From: Rhodopirellula sp.
GTDB taxonomy: Bacteria > Planctomycetota > Planctomycetia > Pirellulales > Pirellulaceae
Reading direction: 5' to 3'
DNA: 64,000 nucleotides
NCBI GenBank assembly: GCA_024644085.1
Contig: JAHELS010000002.1
Span: 32,431 to 96,430, forward strand
In this document: positions 35,776 to 46,100 of the stretch, one piece after another
How the letters are laid out: each line of letters begins with the position of its first letter
Numbering within the stretch: the first letter of the stretch is position 1
Notes under the pieces: generated by a model
What the model was told of the DNA's origin: nothing
Database searches by the model: none
The model's input: only the letters and a program-made list of their open reading frames with translations
Translations under genes and position numbers: made by a program

Positions 35776-38700
35776 ATATCAGAACCAGCGAATCAAATTC
35801 TAGCTCATTCCACTACAGAACTATGCCACTTAGGACAATCATCGCCACAACCTTTGCTGCTGTTGCACTGATCGCCATTTCTGCACAGGCCGAAGATCAG
35901 AAGCCGAATCCGGAAACCAATCCCGAATCTCCAAACATGCTCGCCGGTGACTGGGTGCCGGAGGATCCGCACCAGATCGACTACGAAAAACTCCCGCGAG
36001 TCAAAGCCGAACACGCCATCATCAGTGACGTCCGCGACCATGCTGGCACTCGTGTTCATCAACACGCGTACCTGGCCCATCATGACAATCGCTTCTGGGC
36101 GATGTGGAGCGATGGTCCGGGAGGGCCGAGGCGAGGCGTTACTCCGGAACAACACCGCAATGTCGTGCCCGCTCACGATATGCCGGGCACTCGCGTTTCC
36201 TTTGCCACGAGCAAGGATGGCTTGCACTGGACCAGGCCCGCCGATCTGACCGGCCCGCCACGGAAGAAGGGTTTTGGTTGGATCGCCCGCGGTCTGTGGA
36301 AGCGCGACGGCGAACTCCTCGCTCTCGCCAGCCACTTCGATGCGCCGGGATACGAGGGCCTTGGACTCAGCCTGGAAGCCTTTCGCTGGAACGGCACGAA
36401 ATGGGTGGCCCACGGTACGGTCCTTGACGACTCCATGAACAACTTTCCCCCAAAGCGGCTTCCATCGGGGGAATGGATGATGACCCGTCGTGATCACCAG
36501 AGACAGGTCTCCGTCATGATCGGCGGAACCAAGTCCTTTAATGACTGGCGCGTCAATCCGCTCGCCGCGTACGACGGCAAAGGCCGTCCCGAGGAGCCGT
36601 ACTGGTACATCCTGCCTGATGGCAAGACCGTCGCCGGCCTCATTCGCGACAACGGACGGTCGAAGTTTCTGCTTCGCACCGTCTCCCGAGACAATGGCAA
36701 GACGTGGAGCGAGATGCACCGCACCGATTTCCCGGACGCCACCAGCAAGTTTTTCGTGCATCGCACCAGCCGCGGCTATTACGTGATGGTGTCCAACTCG
36801 AATCCTCGCAAGCGTGATCCGCTGACGCTTGCAATCAGTCAGGACGGCGTCGTTTTCACAAAGCTCTTCTGGCTGATTGGCGGACGTCACGTTGACTATC
36901 CCCACATCATCGAGCATGACGGACACCTGCTGATCGCGTTCTCCGGAGCCAAGCAGACGATGGAAGTCATGAAGGTGTCGCTGGACGAACTGGAGCGTCT
37001 GGTCATGCCGGAGTCGGTTGAACTCGCCCAACATCTTCCGCCAATCAAACAGACTCCTCAGCAACCGCCCCGCCACTGGATCGATCTCGGGGACGAAGGC
37101 AAGACGCTTTACGCCGCCGCAGAACTGGTTGTCCCTGAACTCGGTAAGCGAGCTTCGTTTTCACTGGCCACCGCCGGCGGCGCAAGACGCGTTGCTATTG
37201 GAATCGATGAAAAAGGACGCCTGACCGCGCGACTCTATAAGGCGATAGCGACTGGTCCAAAGCTGAAGCCTGGAAGTCGTCATACTCTTCTGATTCGCCT
37301 TCACAGCCGTCGCGAAAAGCCGGACGAACTGTTCGTGCAACTCGGATCAAAAGGCAAGATCCCCGCCGAACCGGAAGACTGGACGCTAGTCAACACAAAG
37401 GGCAGCAGCGCTGCCAATCTGTCCCGAGTCGTTCTGCACAGTGACGCCGACGATTCCACTGGATTTAGAAACGTCCGCATTGCCCCGACTCGCGAAGGAC
37501 TTGCAACAGCGAGAGTCATCGCTGAGGGAGCCGACGACACCGCGGCAGAACCTGATTTCGAAGCTGTGCTCGCGCGTTTTCGGAGCGGGACTGTCACGTT
37601 GCCAGACGGCCGGAGCATGAACTGGCACCGCAGGACAGGCGACGGACCATCGCTGGTGCTGATTCCGGGCACCTGGGGCGATCTGCAGTCGTTTGCTCCA
37701 TTGCTTGCCGAACTGCCAGGCGACATGCCGGTGATTGTTGTGGAACTGTGCTGGCAGGGCGGCCTGGTTCCGAAACGAACCGATCTTTCAATCAAAGAAC
37801 TTGCCGACGATGTTTTGCACGTCGTCACCAAACTGAACACGGGCGATTTCTTCATCAGCGGCCGCAGCATTGGCGGGATGATCACCGTGGAAATCGCAGG
37901 GCGCAACGTCCGCGGCCTTCGGGGAGCGATCCCCATTGAAGGCTGGACTCATCACTCCGTCGTGCAGAAGGCATTTGCAGGAGTCACCACGGCCGGGCTC
38001 AGCCCGGAACAGCAGGTCCGCCGAAACAGGGATCGAGCCCGCGGTCGGCGCCACCTGAATACTGGTCAACTGAGCGCCATTAGTTCTATCTGGCGACGCT
38101 GGAACGGAGCCTCTAGTCTGGATCGATCGCAGGTTCCCATTCTGCACATCTGGGGTGACCGCGGCCGCCCGCGACCGGATCGATCGGCGCTGCAGATCCC
38201 GGACCGACCACAGATTGAAATCGCCTGGTTCAAGGATGCATCTCACGCTGTCGGAACCCTGCAGGCTCCGAAGGAAGTTGCAGCGGCCATCGCGGCATTC
38301 ATGAATCGTCACACACGTCGCGTGCCGGCTACAGATGCCTCCCTCGGATCGAATGATCGCGCGGATGCCCCGCCAAACGTTGTACTGATTGTCATCGACG
38401 ATCTCGGCTACGGCGACCTCGGGTGCTACGGCAGCAAGGTCCACAAGACGCGCAACATTGACGCGCTGGCCGACGCCGGGCTTCGGCTCACCGATTTCCA
38501 CACCAACGCTCCGGTATGCAGTCCGACGCGCGCCGCCTTGATGACCGGTCAGTATCAGCAACGAAGTGGCATCGAGTCAGCGATTGGTTTTGTGACAGAC
38601 GAAGGAGTGCCCCTGGAGAAGGTAACCATCGCAGAACTGCTCCAAAAACGGGGTTACACCAGCGGAGTCATAGGCAAATGGCATCTGGGTTGGGTGGGCG

Positions 38701-39662
38701 ACTACGGTCCGAATGACCAGGGATTTGACATCAGTTACTGCTCGAACAACTCCCCGGATTATCACTCCCACGTTTCCCGCAATGGTAAGGTCGATTGGTA
38801 CAAGAACCATGAATTGCATAAGGAGAATGGATACCTGACGGCTCTGGTAACACGTCATTCGAATACGTTTATCGAGCAGAACAGGGAAAAGCCCTTCTTC
38901 CTGTTTGTCTCCCATCTGGCCTTGCACTTCCCGTTTCAAGGGCCGTCGGACCCTCCATTTCGGACCGAGGGGAAACTCTGGCACGGCAAAGAACGGATAC
39001 GCGGGAGAGTGCAACCAGACAGTAAATACGGTCCACTCCAGCCAGAGGAGTATCAACGTGCTTATCGGGACATGCTGGAAGCAGTCGATGCGAGTGTGGG
39101 TTCGATTGCGGCAACGCTGGATCGCATGGAACTCCGTAAGAACACATTGATTGTGATCACGTCTGACAATGGCGCTTATTCATGGGTGGGCAGCAATGGC
39201 ATTTATCGGGGGCAGAAGGGCGATCTCTTTGAAGGTGGACACCGAGTGCCTGCGGTGTTCAATTGGCCGGGTCACATATCAGAGGGCGTGGTCGATGATT
39301 CCACGACGATGACCATGGATCTGGCGCCAACATTTGCTGCGCTTGCCGGCCTGGAAGAGTCTGATCGTAAGCGTTTCGATGGTGTCGATCTGGGCACACT
39401 GCTTTTTGACAATGCGCCGGTTCCGGTGCGAACGCTGTTCTGGCGTTTCAACAATTCCTACACCAGCACGCATGCCAGATCGGTCCGCGAAGGGAAATGG
39501 AAATACGTTCTGGAGAAAGACATCTCTTACCTGTTTGACCTCGACAAAGATCCGGCGGAGGAACAAAACCTGGCATCCGATCATCCTGACCGCGTTCGAG
39601 AAATGGACGACGCCTTTCTGGCATGGGAAAAGAGAGTCGCTAAAGAGGGGAATGCGCAATGA
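35772..39662 (+). CDS. Three-enzyme fusion: sialidase-like propeller, alpha/beta hydrolase, sulfatase
   Basis: The 1296-residue protein starts at ATG 35772 (overlapping the previous stop) or, more likely for export, at ATG 35823, which begins a clean Sec signal (MPLRTIIATTFAAVALIAIS). Residues about 60-425 form a BNR/sialidase-like propeller (TSKDGLHWTRP, SRDNGKTWSE). Residues 426-585 are a beta-sandwich-like part. Residues about 593-855 are an alpha/beta hydrolase (LVLIPGTWGD, nucleophile Ser699 in SGRSIGG, late DASHAVG). Residues 867-1290 are a complete type I sulfatase (PNVVLIVIDDLGYGDLGCYG; CSPTR with the formylglycine cysteine at 916; GKWHLG; SDNGAY). These are normally three separate exported proteins. 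The frame is open throughout with good codon-like composition. Sulfate removal and ester hydrolysis of the same glycan are the likely combined role. Confidence 0.88.
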   Translation: MNIRTSESNSSSFHYRTMPLRTIIATTFAAVALIAISAQAEDQKPNPETNPESPNMLAGDWVPEDPHQIDYEKLPRVKAEHAIISDVRDHAGTRVHQHAYLAHHDNRFWAMWSDGPGGPRRGVTPEQHRNVVPAHDMPGTRVSFATSKDGLHWTRPADLTGPPRKKGFGWIARGLWKRDGELLALASHFDAPGYEGLGLSLEAFRWNGTKWVAHGTVLDDSMNNFPPKRLPSGEWMMTRRDHQRQVSVMIGGTKSFNDWRVNPLAAYDGKGRPEEPYWYILPDGKTVAGLIRDNGRSKFLLRTVSRDNGKTWSEMHRTDFPDATSKFFVHRTSRGYYVMVSNSNPRKRDPLTLAISQDGVVFTKLFWLIGGRHVDYPHIIEHDGHLLIAFSGAKQTMEVMKVSLDELERLVMPESVELAQHLPPIKQTPQQPPRHWIDLGDEGKTLYAAAELVVPELGKRASFSLATAGGARRVAIGIDEKGRLTARLYKAIATGPKLKPGSRHTLLIRLHSRREKPDELFVQLGSKGKIPAEPEDWTLVNTKGSSAANLSRVVLHSDADDSTGFRNVRIAPTREGLATARVIAEGADDTAAEPDFEAVLARFRSGTVTLPDGRSMNWHRRTGDGPSLVLIPGTWGDLQSFAPLLAELPGDMPVIVVELCWQGGLVPKRTDLSIKELADDVLHVVTKLNTGDFFISGRSIGGMITVEIAGRNVRGLRGAIPIEGWTHHSVVQKAFAGVTTAGLSPEQQVRRNRDRARGRRHLNTGQLSAISSIWRRWNGASSLDRSQVPILHIWGDRGRPRPDRSALQIPDRPQIEIAWFKDASHAVGTLQAPKEVAAAIAAFMNRHTRRVPATDASLGSNDRADAPPNVVLIVIDDLGYGDLGCYGSKVHKTRNIDALADAGLRLTDFHTNAPVCSPTRAALMTGQYQQRSGIESAIGFVTDEGVPLEKVTIAELLQKRGYTSGVIGKWHLGWVGDYGPNDQGFDISYCSNNSPDYHSHVSRNGKVDWYKNHELHKENGYLTALVTRHSNTFIEQNREKPFFLFVSHLALHFPFQGPSDPPFRTEGKLWHGKERIRGRVQPDSKYGPLQPEEYQRAYRDMLEAVDASVGSIAATLDRMELRKNTLIVITSDNGAYSWVGSNGIYRGQKGDLFEGGHRVPAVFNWPGHISEGVVDDSTTMTMDLAPTFAALAGLEESDRKRFDGVDLGTLLFDNAPVPVRTLFWRFNNSYTSTHARSVREGKWKYVLEKDISYLFDLDKDPAEEQNLASDHPDRVREMDDAFLAWEKRVAKEGNAQ
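35796..35829 (+). repeat. Short dispersed sequence near a gene start, copy 2
   Basis: Partner of 23961-23994. It encodes the segment SNSSSFHYR between the two candidate start codons of the fusion gene. Confidence 0.45.
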
Positions 39663-42600
39663 CAACGAAACTCATTGTCACCGCGGCCGCCGCCGCTTTT
39701 GCCCTGAGCACATTTTCTGCAAACGCAGACAAGCCCGAAGCATCTGGTGAGAAGCCAAACATCGTCCTGATTCTGGCCGACGATCTTGGTTATGCCGACG
39801 TCGGCGTATACGGCAACAAGCTCAACCGGACGCCACACCTGGACCGCATGGCGCGCGAGGGGTTGCGTTTTACGGACTTCCACTCCAACGCCGCGAATTG
39901 TTCACCAACGCGGGCGGCCATCCTGACGGGCCAGTATCAACAACGCTGTGGAATCGACGAAGGAGCGCTGGGCGAAGGCGCGAAAGGGTTGCCGCAGGAT
40001 GTCATCACGATTGCCGAGCGATTGCGTCGTGCCGGCTACGCGACGGGATTGATGGGCAAATGGCACCTCGGCTATGAACCGTCCAACGGCCCGACTCGGC
40101 ACGGATTTGACGAGTTTGTCGGTCACCTGCACGGAGCCACCGATTACCTCTCGCGGGTCGATCGATATGGGCGAAGAGACTGGTGGCATAACGAAGATGC
40201 TTTCCACGAAGAAGGTCACAACACCACGCTCATCACGAAACATTCGGTTCGCTTCATCAAGGAGCATCGGGACAAGCCGTTCTTTCTCTTTGTTTCACAC
40301 TCCGCGATCCATTTTCCCTGGCAGACGACAACCGACAAAGCACACCGGGTTCCCGGTAAGCGGTACGAAGACGCCGTTGGCAAACTGGGTCCGCATGCCG
40401 CCGGTCCGGTGCAACCGGTGGTGCAGGGCATGATCGAAGAGCTTGACGCGAGCGTCGGCGAGATTCTGACGGCGATCAAAGAACAAAAACTCGCGAAGCG
40501 CACATTGGTGTTCTTCACGTCGGACAACGGCGGCATCGTCAAGCAGAATGGCCTGCCCGTCATTCCTGAAAACCGCATCTCCAATAACTCGCCATGGCGC
40601 GGGCAGAAACACGGACTGTATGAAGGCGGTCACCGCGTCCCGGCAATCGCATGGTGGCCGGGCAGAATTCAGGCCAACCGTGTTTCCCATGAACTGAGCA
40701 TGACCGTTGACCTGTCGCCAACCTTTCTGGACCTGGCCGGGCAGAGTGTCAGCGCGTCAAAAGCAGATGGAGTCAGCCTCAAGTCGCATTTGCTGCGAGA
40801 CCGCACATTGCCGGAGCGGACTGTTTACTGGAAGAGCGGCCGCAACGGTTTGGAAGCCGTGCGTTGGAAGCATTGGAAAATGGTTCGCATTCAGAAACGA
40901 ATTGAACTCTTCAACTTGAGGGATAACCCGACGGAGTTGGCGAAACACAATCTGGCGAGCGATCGACCCGACATTGCAGACGAACTTCTTGATCGCTTGC
41001 GGAAGTGGACGGTTTCAGTTGCCGCGCCTCCAGCAAAGGCAGGAAACCCCAAACCACAAGCCCATCCGAATAGCGAAAATGATTTGAAGCGCTTCGATGT
41101 GGTTGTTCTCGGCGCCACGCCGGCCGGAATTGCGGCCGCCATTTCCGTTGCGAGGCGTGACTCGACGACTTCTGTTGCGCTGGTTACACCGTACAAGCGT
41201 GTCGGCGGGTTGATCACGAACGGGTTGACGCACCCGGACTTTCGGACGTTTGAGGCACGGACTGGATTGTTTCGGGAGTTCAATCAACGGGTCCTGCAGC
41301 ATTACCGCAAACGCTTTGGAAACGATTCCCAGCAGGTGAAGGACAGTCTGTACGGGACGCATGCCGGCCCGGAGGTGAATCACATTGTGTTCCGGCAGAT
41401 GATTGACGAGTTGCCGGGAATCTCCGTTCTGACTGAGCATCGGCTGAAGTCGGTTCAACACAAGGGACGCCGGATTCAAGCGATGACTCTGGCTACTCCG
41501 GACGGCGAGGTTACGCTGCGGGGCGACTACTTTGTTGACGCGACTTACGAAGGCGATCTGATGGCGGGGGCCGGAGTGCCGTATCGCGTCGGTCGTGAAG
41601 GACGCGACGAATACGGAGAGTCGCTGGCTCCGGATCAGGCGGACAAGCAGCTTCAGGGATATAACTTTCGCCTGACGATGACGGACCGCGCCGAGAATCG
41701 GGCTCCTGTACCCAAGCCTGATGGCTACCGACGTGAAGACTATCTCGCTCTGCTGCCGTTGCTTGAGAAGAATTCAATCAAACGCATCTTCGACCTGCGC
41801 GGCGCGATCTACAAGCGCCAGACGCCGAAGCTCCCCAACGGCAAGTATGACATCAACGACGTGTCGCGCAGCATCGTGCGACTGTCGTTGCCGCATCTGA
41901 ACAATGATTGGCCCCGCGGCGATGAAGCAGCCCGGCGGCGAATCTTTGATGCTCACGTCCGGCACAACATCGGCATGCTCTACTTTTTGCAGCACGACAA
42001 GGCTGTGCCCGCGAAGTTCCAACAGGAGGCTCGATCATGGGGGCTATGTCGCGACGAGCTGACGCACAATGGCCATCTGCCCGAGCAGCTTTACGTTCGT
42101 GAAGGCCGACGCATGGTGGGACGGTATGTCTTCACTCAGCGTGACACCGAACGTGCGCCTGACACGAACCACGCACGAGCGGTGTTTCATGCAGATGCCG
42201 TTGCCATGGGCGACTACGGTCCGAACTGTCACGGCACTGATCACGAAGGGCCAACGATCGGCGGCCGGCACACTGGCGAGTTCTACCAACGAGCGGCTCC
42301 GTACCAGATCCCCTACGGGACACTTCTGCCGAAGAAGATTGATAACCTGGCCGTGCCGGTGGCGTGTTCGTCGTCACACGTTGGTTTCTGTGCTCTGCGA
42401 CTGGAGCCGATCTGGATGTCACTTGGGCAGGCCGCCGGGGAGGCAATTGGCCTGGCCCTGGAATCGGATGCACCGCTCCCCAAAATCAAACCGGCAGCCA
42501 TTCGCGCAAGGCTTCACGGAACTGGAGTCGCAACGATTTACACCTCCGACGTTCCGGAAGAATCCGACGACTTCGCCGCGGTCCAGTGGTGGGGAAGTCT

Positions 42601-42856
42601 CGGCGGCTTCATCGCACTCGACCGAACGACTGACGATGATCCCGCCCAGTACGGCAAGTGGGGCAAACATCGCATCGGCCAGTACTTCGAAGCATTTCCC
42701 GAACACGCCGTCGGGCTTGACGAGCCACTGGATGAGCGTGTGCGATCAGCGTGGAAGGCAATCGCAAAGTCGAGCGGCGCCGATCTGCAAGCGTTGACGG
42801 AGCTCCGCACGCGAGGCGACTTCATTCGAACTGCGTGGCGGCAAACCAGAGAGTGA
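39659..42856 (+). CDS. Sulfatase fused to FAD-dependent oxidoreductase
   Basis: The 1065-residue protein has a Sec signal (cleavage near FSANADK). Residues about 33-455 are a type I sulfatase: PNIVLILADDLGYADVG, CSPTR with the formylglycine cysteine at 81, GKWHLGYE, SDNGG. A proline/alanine-rich linker (about 456-475) leads into an FAD_oxidored module (FDVVVLGATPAGIAAAISVA; VDATYEGDLMAGAGV; VACSSSHVGFCALRLEPIW), which runs to the C-terminus. The oxidoreductase half is closest by eye to the protein at 48460. Both halves look intact. The start overlaps the previous stop (ATGA). One polypeptide could desulfate and oxidise the same sugar, a link I infer only from the fusion. Confidence 0.88.
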   Translation: MTTKLIVTAAAAAFALSTFSANADKPEASGEKPNIVLILADDLGYADVGVYGNKLNRTPHLDRMAREGLRFTDFHSNAANCSPTRAAILTGQYQQRCGIDEGALGEGAKGLPQDVITIAERLRRAGYATGLMGKWHLGYEPSNGPTRHGFDEFVGHLHGATDYLSRVDRYGRRDWWHNEDAFHEEGHNTTLITKHSVRFIKEHRDKPFFLFVSHSAIHFPWQTTTDKAHRVPGKRYEDAVGKLGPHAAGPVQPVVQGMIEELDASVGEILTAIKEQKLAKRTLVFFTSDNGGIVKQNGLPVIPENRISNNSPWRGQKHGLYEGGHRVPAIAWWPGRIQANRVSHELSMTVDLSPTFLDLAGQSVSASKADGVSLKSHLLRDRTLPERTVYWKSGRNGLEAVRWKHWKMVRIQKRIELFNLRDNPTELAKHNLASDRPDIADELLDRLRKWTVSVAAPPAKAGNPKPQAHPNSENDLKRFDVVVLGATPAGIAAAISVARRDSTTSVALVTPYKRVGGLITNGLTHPDFRTFEARTGLFREFNQRVLQHYRKRFGNDSQQVKDSLYGTHAGPEVNHIVFRQMIDELPGISVLTEHRLKSVQHKGRRIQAMTLATPDGEVTLRGDYFVDATYEGDLMAGAGVPYRVGREGRDEYGESLAPDQADKQLQGYNFRLTMTDRAENRAPVPKPDGYRREDYLALLPLLEKNSIKRIFDLRGAIYKRQTPKLPNGKYDINDVSRSIVRLSLPHLNNDWPRGDEAARRRIFDAHVRHNIGMLYFLQHDKAVPAKFQQEARSWGLCRDELTHNGHLPEQLYVREGRRMVGRYVFTQRDTERAPDTNHARAVFHADAVAMGDYGPNCHGTDHEGPTIGGRHTGEFYQRAAPYQIPYGTLLPKKIDNLAVPVACSSSHVGFCALRLEPIWMSLGQAAGEAIGLALESDAPLPKIKPAAIRARLHGTGVATIYTSDVPEESDDFAAVQWWGSLGGFIALDRTTDDDPAQYGKWGKHRIGQYFEAFPEHAVGLDEPLDERVRSAWKAIAKSSGADLQALTELRTRGDFIRTAWRQTRE

Positions 42857-42924
42857 GTATTCATCGAATGCACTATCGGCGAGCTGATACAAACGCTTCA
42901 GCGTCTCGAAGCTCGATCTGTTCA

Positions 42925-43143
42925 CCAGATCACTCTCACCTCGCTGAACCAGAAGGCTGGACGCTGTCCGGCACGAAGAGCAGCAGCGCGGCGAACCTGT
43001 CCGGCGTGGTTCTGAACAGTGACGCCGGCGATTCCGCCGGATTCACAAATGTCCGCGTTGCTCCGACCCACGAACAACTGGGCACCGCGAAAGTCGTCTG
43101 CGAGAATGTTGTTGTCATGAGACGGCAAGTGGTGAACCCTTAA
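42925..43143 (+). pseudogene. Remnant of a sialidase-associated beta-sandwich domain
   Basis: The reading frame GWTLSGTKSSSAANLSGVVL then DSAGFTNVRVAPT closely matches residues about 535-578 of the fusion protein at 35772 (WTLVNTKGSSAANL, STGFRNVRIAPT); the homology is clear also at DNA level over about 150 bases from 42952. No start codon or partner domain remains. The region 42857-42951 shows no supportable gene. The remnant suggests that another sialidase-type gene once stood here. Confidence 0.7.
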
Positions 43144-43156
43144 CCGAAACCCTGAA

Positions 43157-46100
43157 ATGAAAACACTCCTGAAATCGCTGCTTCTGTTTAGCTTGTTTAT
43201 TGCTTCCGCATCCGCCGTCGAAAAGGTCGATCTCTTTGAAGCGGGCAAAGAGGGTTACGCGCTCTACCGGATTCCAGGCATCGTGGTAACCAAACAAGGA
43301 TCCGTCCTGGCTTACTGTGAGGCGCGCAAGAGTGACCGTGGCGATTGGGGACCGATCGACGTGCTGATGCGGCGGAGCACGGATGGCGGGAAGACGTGGG
43401 GCCCGCGGCAGAAGATCGTCCACGTCGAGGGCGATCTGCCGATCAATCCGCTGGCGGCGGCTCAGAATCTGGACAAGCCCGGCGACAACACGGTCAACAA
43501 TCCGGTCGCCATCGTCGATCACGAAACCGGGGCCGTGCATTTTCTTTACTGCCTCGAATACATGCGCTGTTTCTACATGCGCAGTGATGACGACGGCGCG
43601 ACGTGGACCGAGCCGGTTGAGATTACGAAGTCCTTCGAGGACTTTCGCTCCGATTACGACTGGAAGGTGCTGGCAACCGGCCCGTCTCACGCGATCCAGC
43701 TCACTCACGGACCGAAGCGAGGGCGGCTGATTGTGCCGGTCTGGCTTTCTTTAGGCACGGGCGGCCACGCGCATCGACCGTCGGTGACGGCGACGATCTA
43801 CAGCGACGATCACGGGAAAACATGGCAACGGGGCGACATTGCTGTACCGGATACGCCGGAGTTCATTTATCCGAACGAAACCGTGGTCGTGCAACTCGCT
43901 GACGGAAGCGTAATGCTAAACACGCGCAGCGAATCGCGGACGCATCGCCGACTGGTCACGATCAGTCCCGACGGAGCCACCAACTGGTCCAGGCCGCGTT
44001 TCGACCAGCAACTGCTCGAGCCGATCTGTATGGCGGGCATCGTTCGCGTGCGTGAGCCGCGGGGTGATCAGCCCGGTGTGATCGCGTTTTCCAATCCGCA
44101 CAATCTGAGCCGCGCCGACGGTAAAGAGACGCCCGGCAAGAATCGAGATCGCAAGAACGTGACGATCAAGCTAAGCGATGACGAAGGCCAGACTTGGTCT
44201 GCGAGTCACACGTTGGAAGAAGGCTTCAGCGGTTACAGCGATCTGGCAGCGCTGCCGGACGGGACGATTTTGTGCTTCTACGAACGCGGCAGCACGGACG
44301 GCAAGAATCACTATCGCACCGGTCGGTTGACGGTCGCTCGCGTGACCGAGGACTGGGTGCGCGATGGAATCGAAGCCGATGTCTGCGTCTACGGCGGTAC
44401 GTCAGGTGGCGTCGCCGCGGTCGTGCAGGCGGCGCGGATGGGGAAGCGAGTGGTTTTGTTAGAGCCGGGACGGTATCTCGGGGGGATGACTTCCGGTGGA
44501 CTGAGCGCGGTGGACATCGGCGAGCCGCGCAGCGTCGGCGGAATCGCCCGCGAGTATTTTTCGCGGCTTGTCGCCAACTACGGCAAGACCTTGAACTGGG
44601 ACCAGTCGTTCAAGGGCAAGGGCGGGCCGGCGACCGGCGGGGCGTATTCGATCGAGCCGCATGTCGCCGAGCGCGTGTTCGAGGAGTTGGTCAGGGAAGC
44701 CGGGGGGACCGTCCTGCGCGATGCACGCCTGGCGTCGGTGAAAAAGGATGGCGCCCGCATCACGGAGCTAACGATCGAAGATGGTCGCACGATCCGTGCG
44801 AAGATGTTTCTCGACACGACCTACGAAGGCGACCTGCTGGCAGCCGCCGGGGTCAGCTACACGGTGATGCGCGAGGGCAACGCCAAATACGCTGAAACCT
44901 ACAACGGCATCCAATACGCCGAGAAATACAAGCCGCGCGTCAGTCATCGGAAGCCGGGTGCGAACGGGCGCGTGCCGGGCGGTCAGGGCGTCTGGGATCG
45001 GGACTTTCCACTCGATCCGTATGTCGTCAAAGGTGATCCGACCAGCGGCCTGTTACCGCTGGTCAGCGAAGGCGATCCCGGCGAACCAGGCGATCCGGCT
45101 CCGGGCGTGATGGCGTATTGCTTTCGTCTCTGCCTGAGCACGGCTGAGGATCGGCTGCCGATCAAGCCTCCGCCGAATTACGACCCAAAGACCTACGAGT
45201 TGGTCGCCCGCTTCATCGAAGCCTGTCAGGAGAACGGCGACGACATGGACCTGCGCTGGTTCAGCAAGCATGACCCGCTGCCCAACCAGAAATGGGACTT
45301 CAACACCGCGACGTTCGGCGGCAATCTGCCCGGCACAAGTTGGGAATGGGCGGAGGCGAGTTACGACCGGCGCGCAGAAATCGCGACGGAGATCGAGAGT
45401 TACCATCGAGGCTTGTTGCATTTCCTCGCCACCGACCCGCGCGTGCCCGAGAAGGTGAAAACCGACGTGGCTCGATTCGGATTGCCACGCGACGAGTTCA
45501 CCGACAGGGGCGGTTGGCCGCATCAGATTTACGTACGCGAAGGCCGCCGAATGGTCAGTGACCTGGTCCTCACCGAACACCACACGTTCGGTCGCGAAGT
45601 TGCGCCCAAGCCAATAAGCCTCGGTTCCTACGGCACCGATATTCACGAAATCCGCCGCATCGTGAAGGACGGCGTGGTCATCCGCGAAGGCAAAGTCGCT
45701 GGGGGGCGAGGCGGATTCGGGCCCTACAAAATCGGCTACGGCGCGATCGTTCCGAAGCGGGCCGAATGCGAAAATCTGTTTGCGACGTTCGCGCTTTCCG
45801 CAAGCCACTCGGCCTTTGCCAGTCTCCGCATGGAGCCGGTCTTCATGGTCACGAGCCAGTCCGCAGCGACGGCGGCGTGCCTCGCAATTGACCAGGAAGT
45901 TGCAGTTCAGGAAGTCGACTACGGAAAGCTGAAGACCCGCCTGCTAGCCGACGGGCAGATCCTGTCATGGCCTCCGCCGGGAGCCGCATCGCCGATCGCG
46001 AAACCGAGGAAGATCGTCCGAGCGGGTAGCCTGCCGGGAATCGTCCTCGACGACAACGCCGCTGATTATCAGGGCGCATGGGCGACAAGCAATGCGCAGC

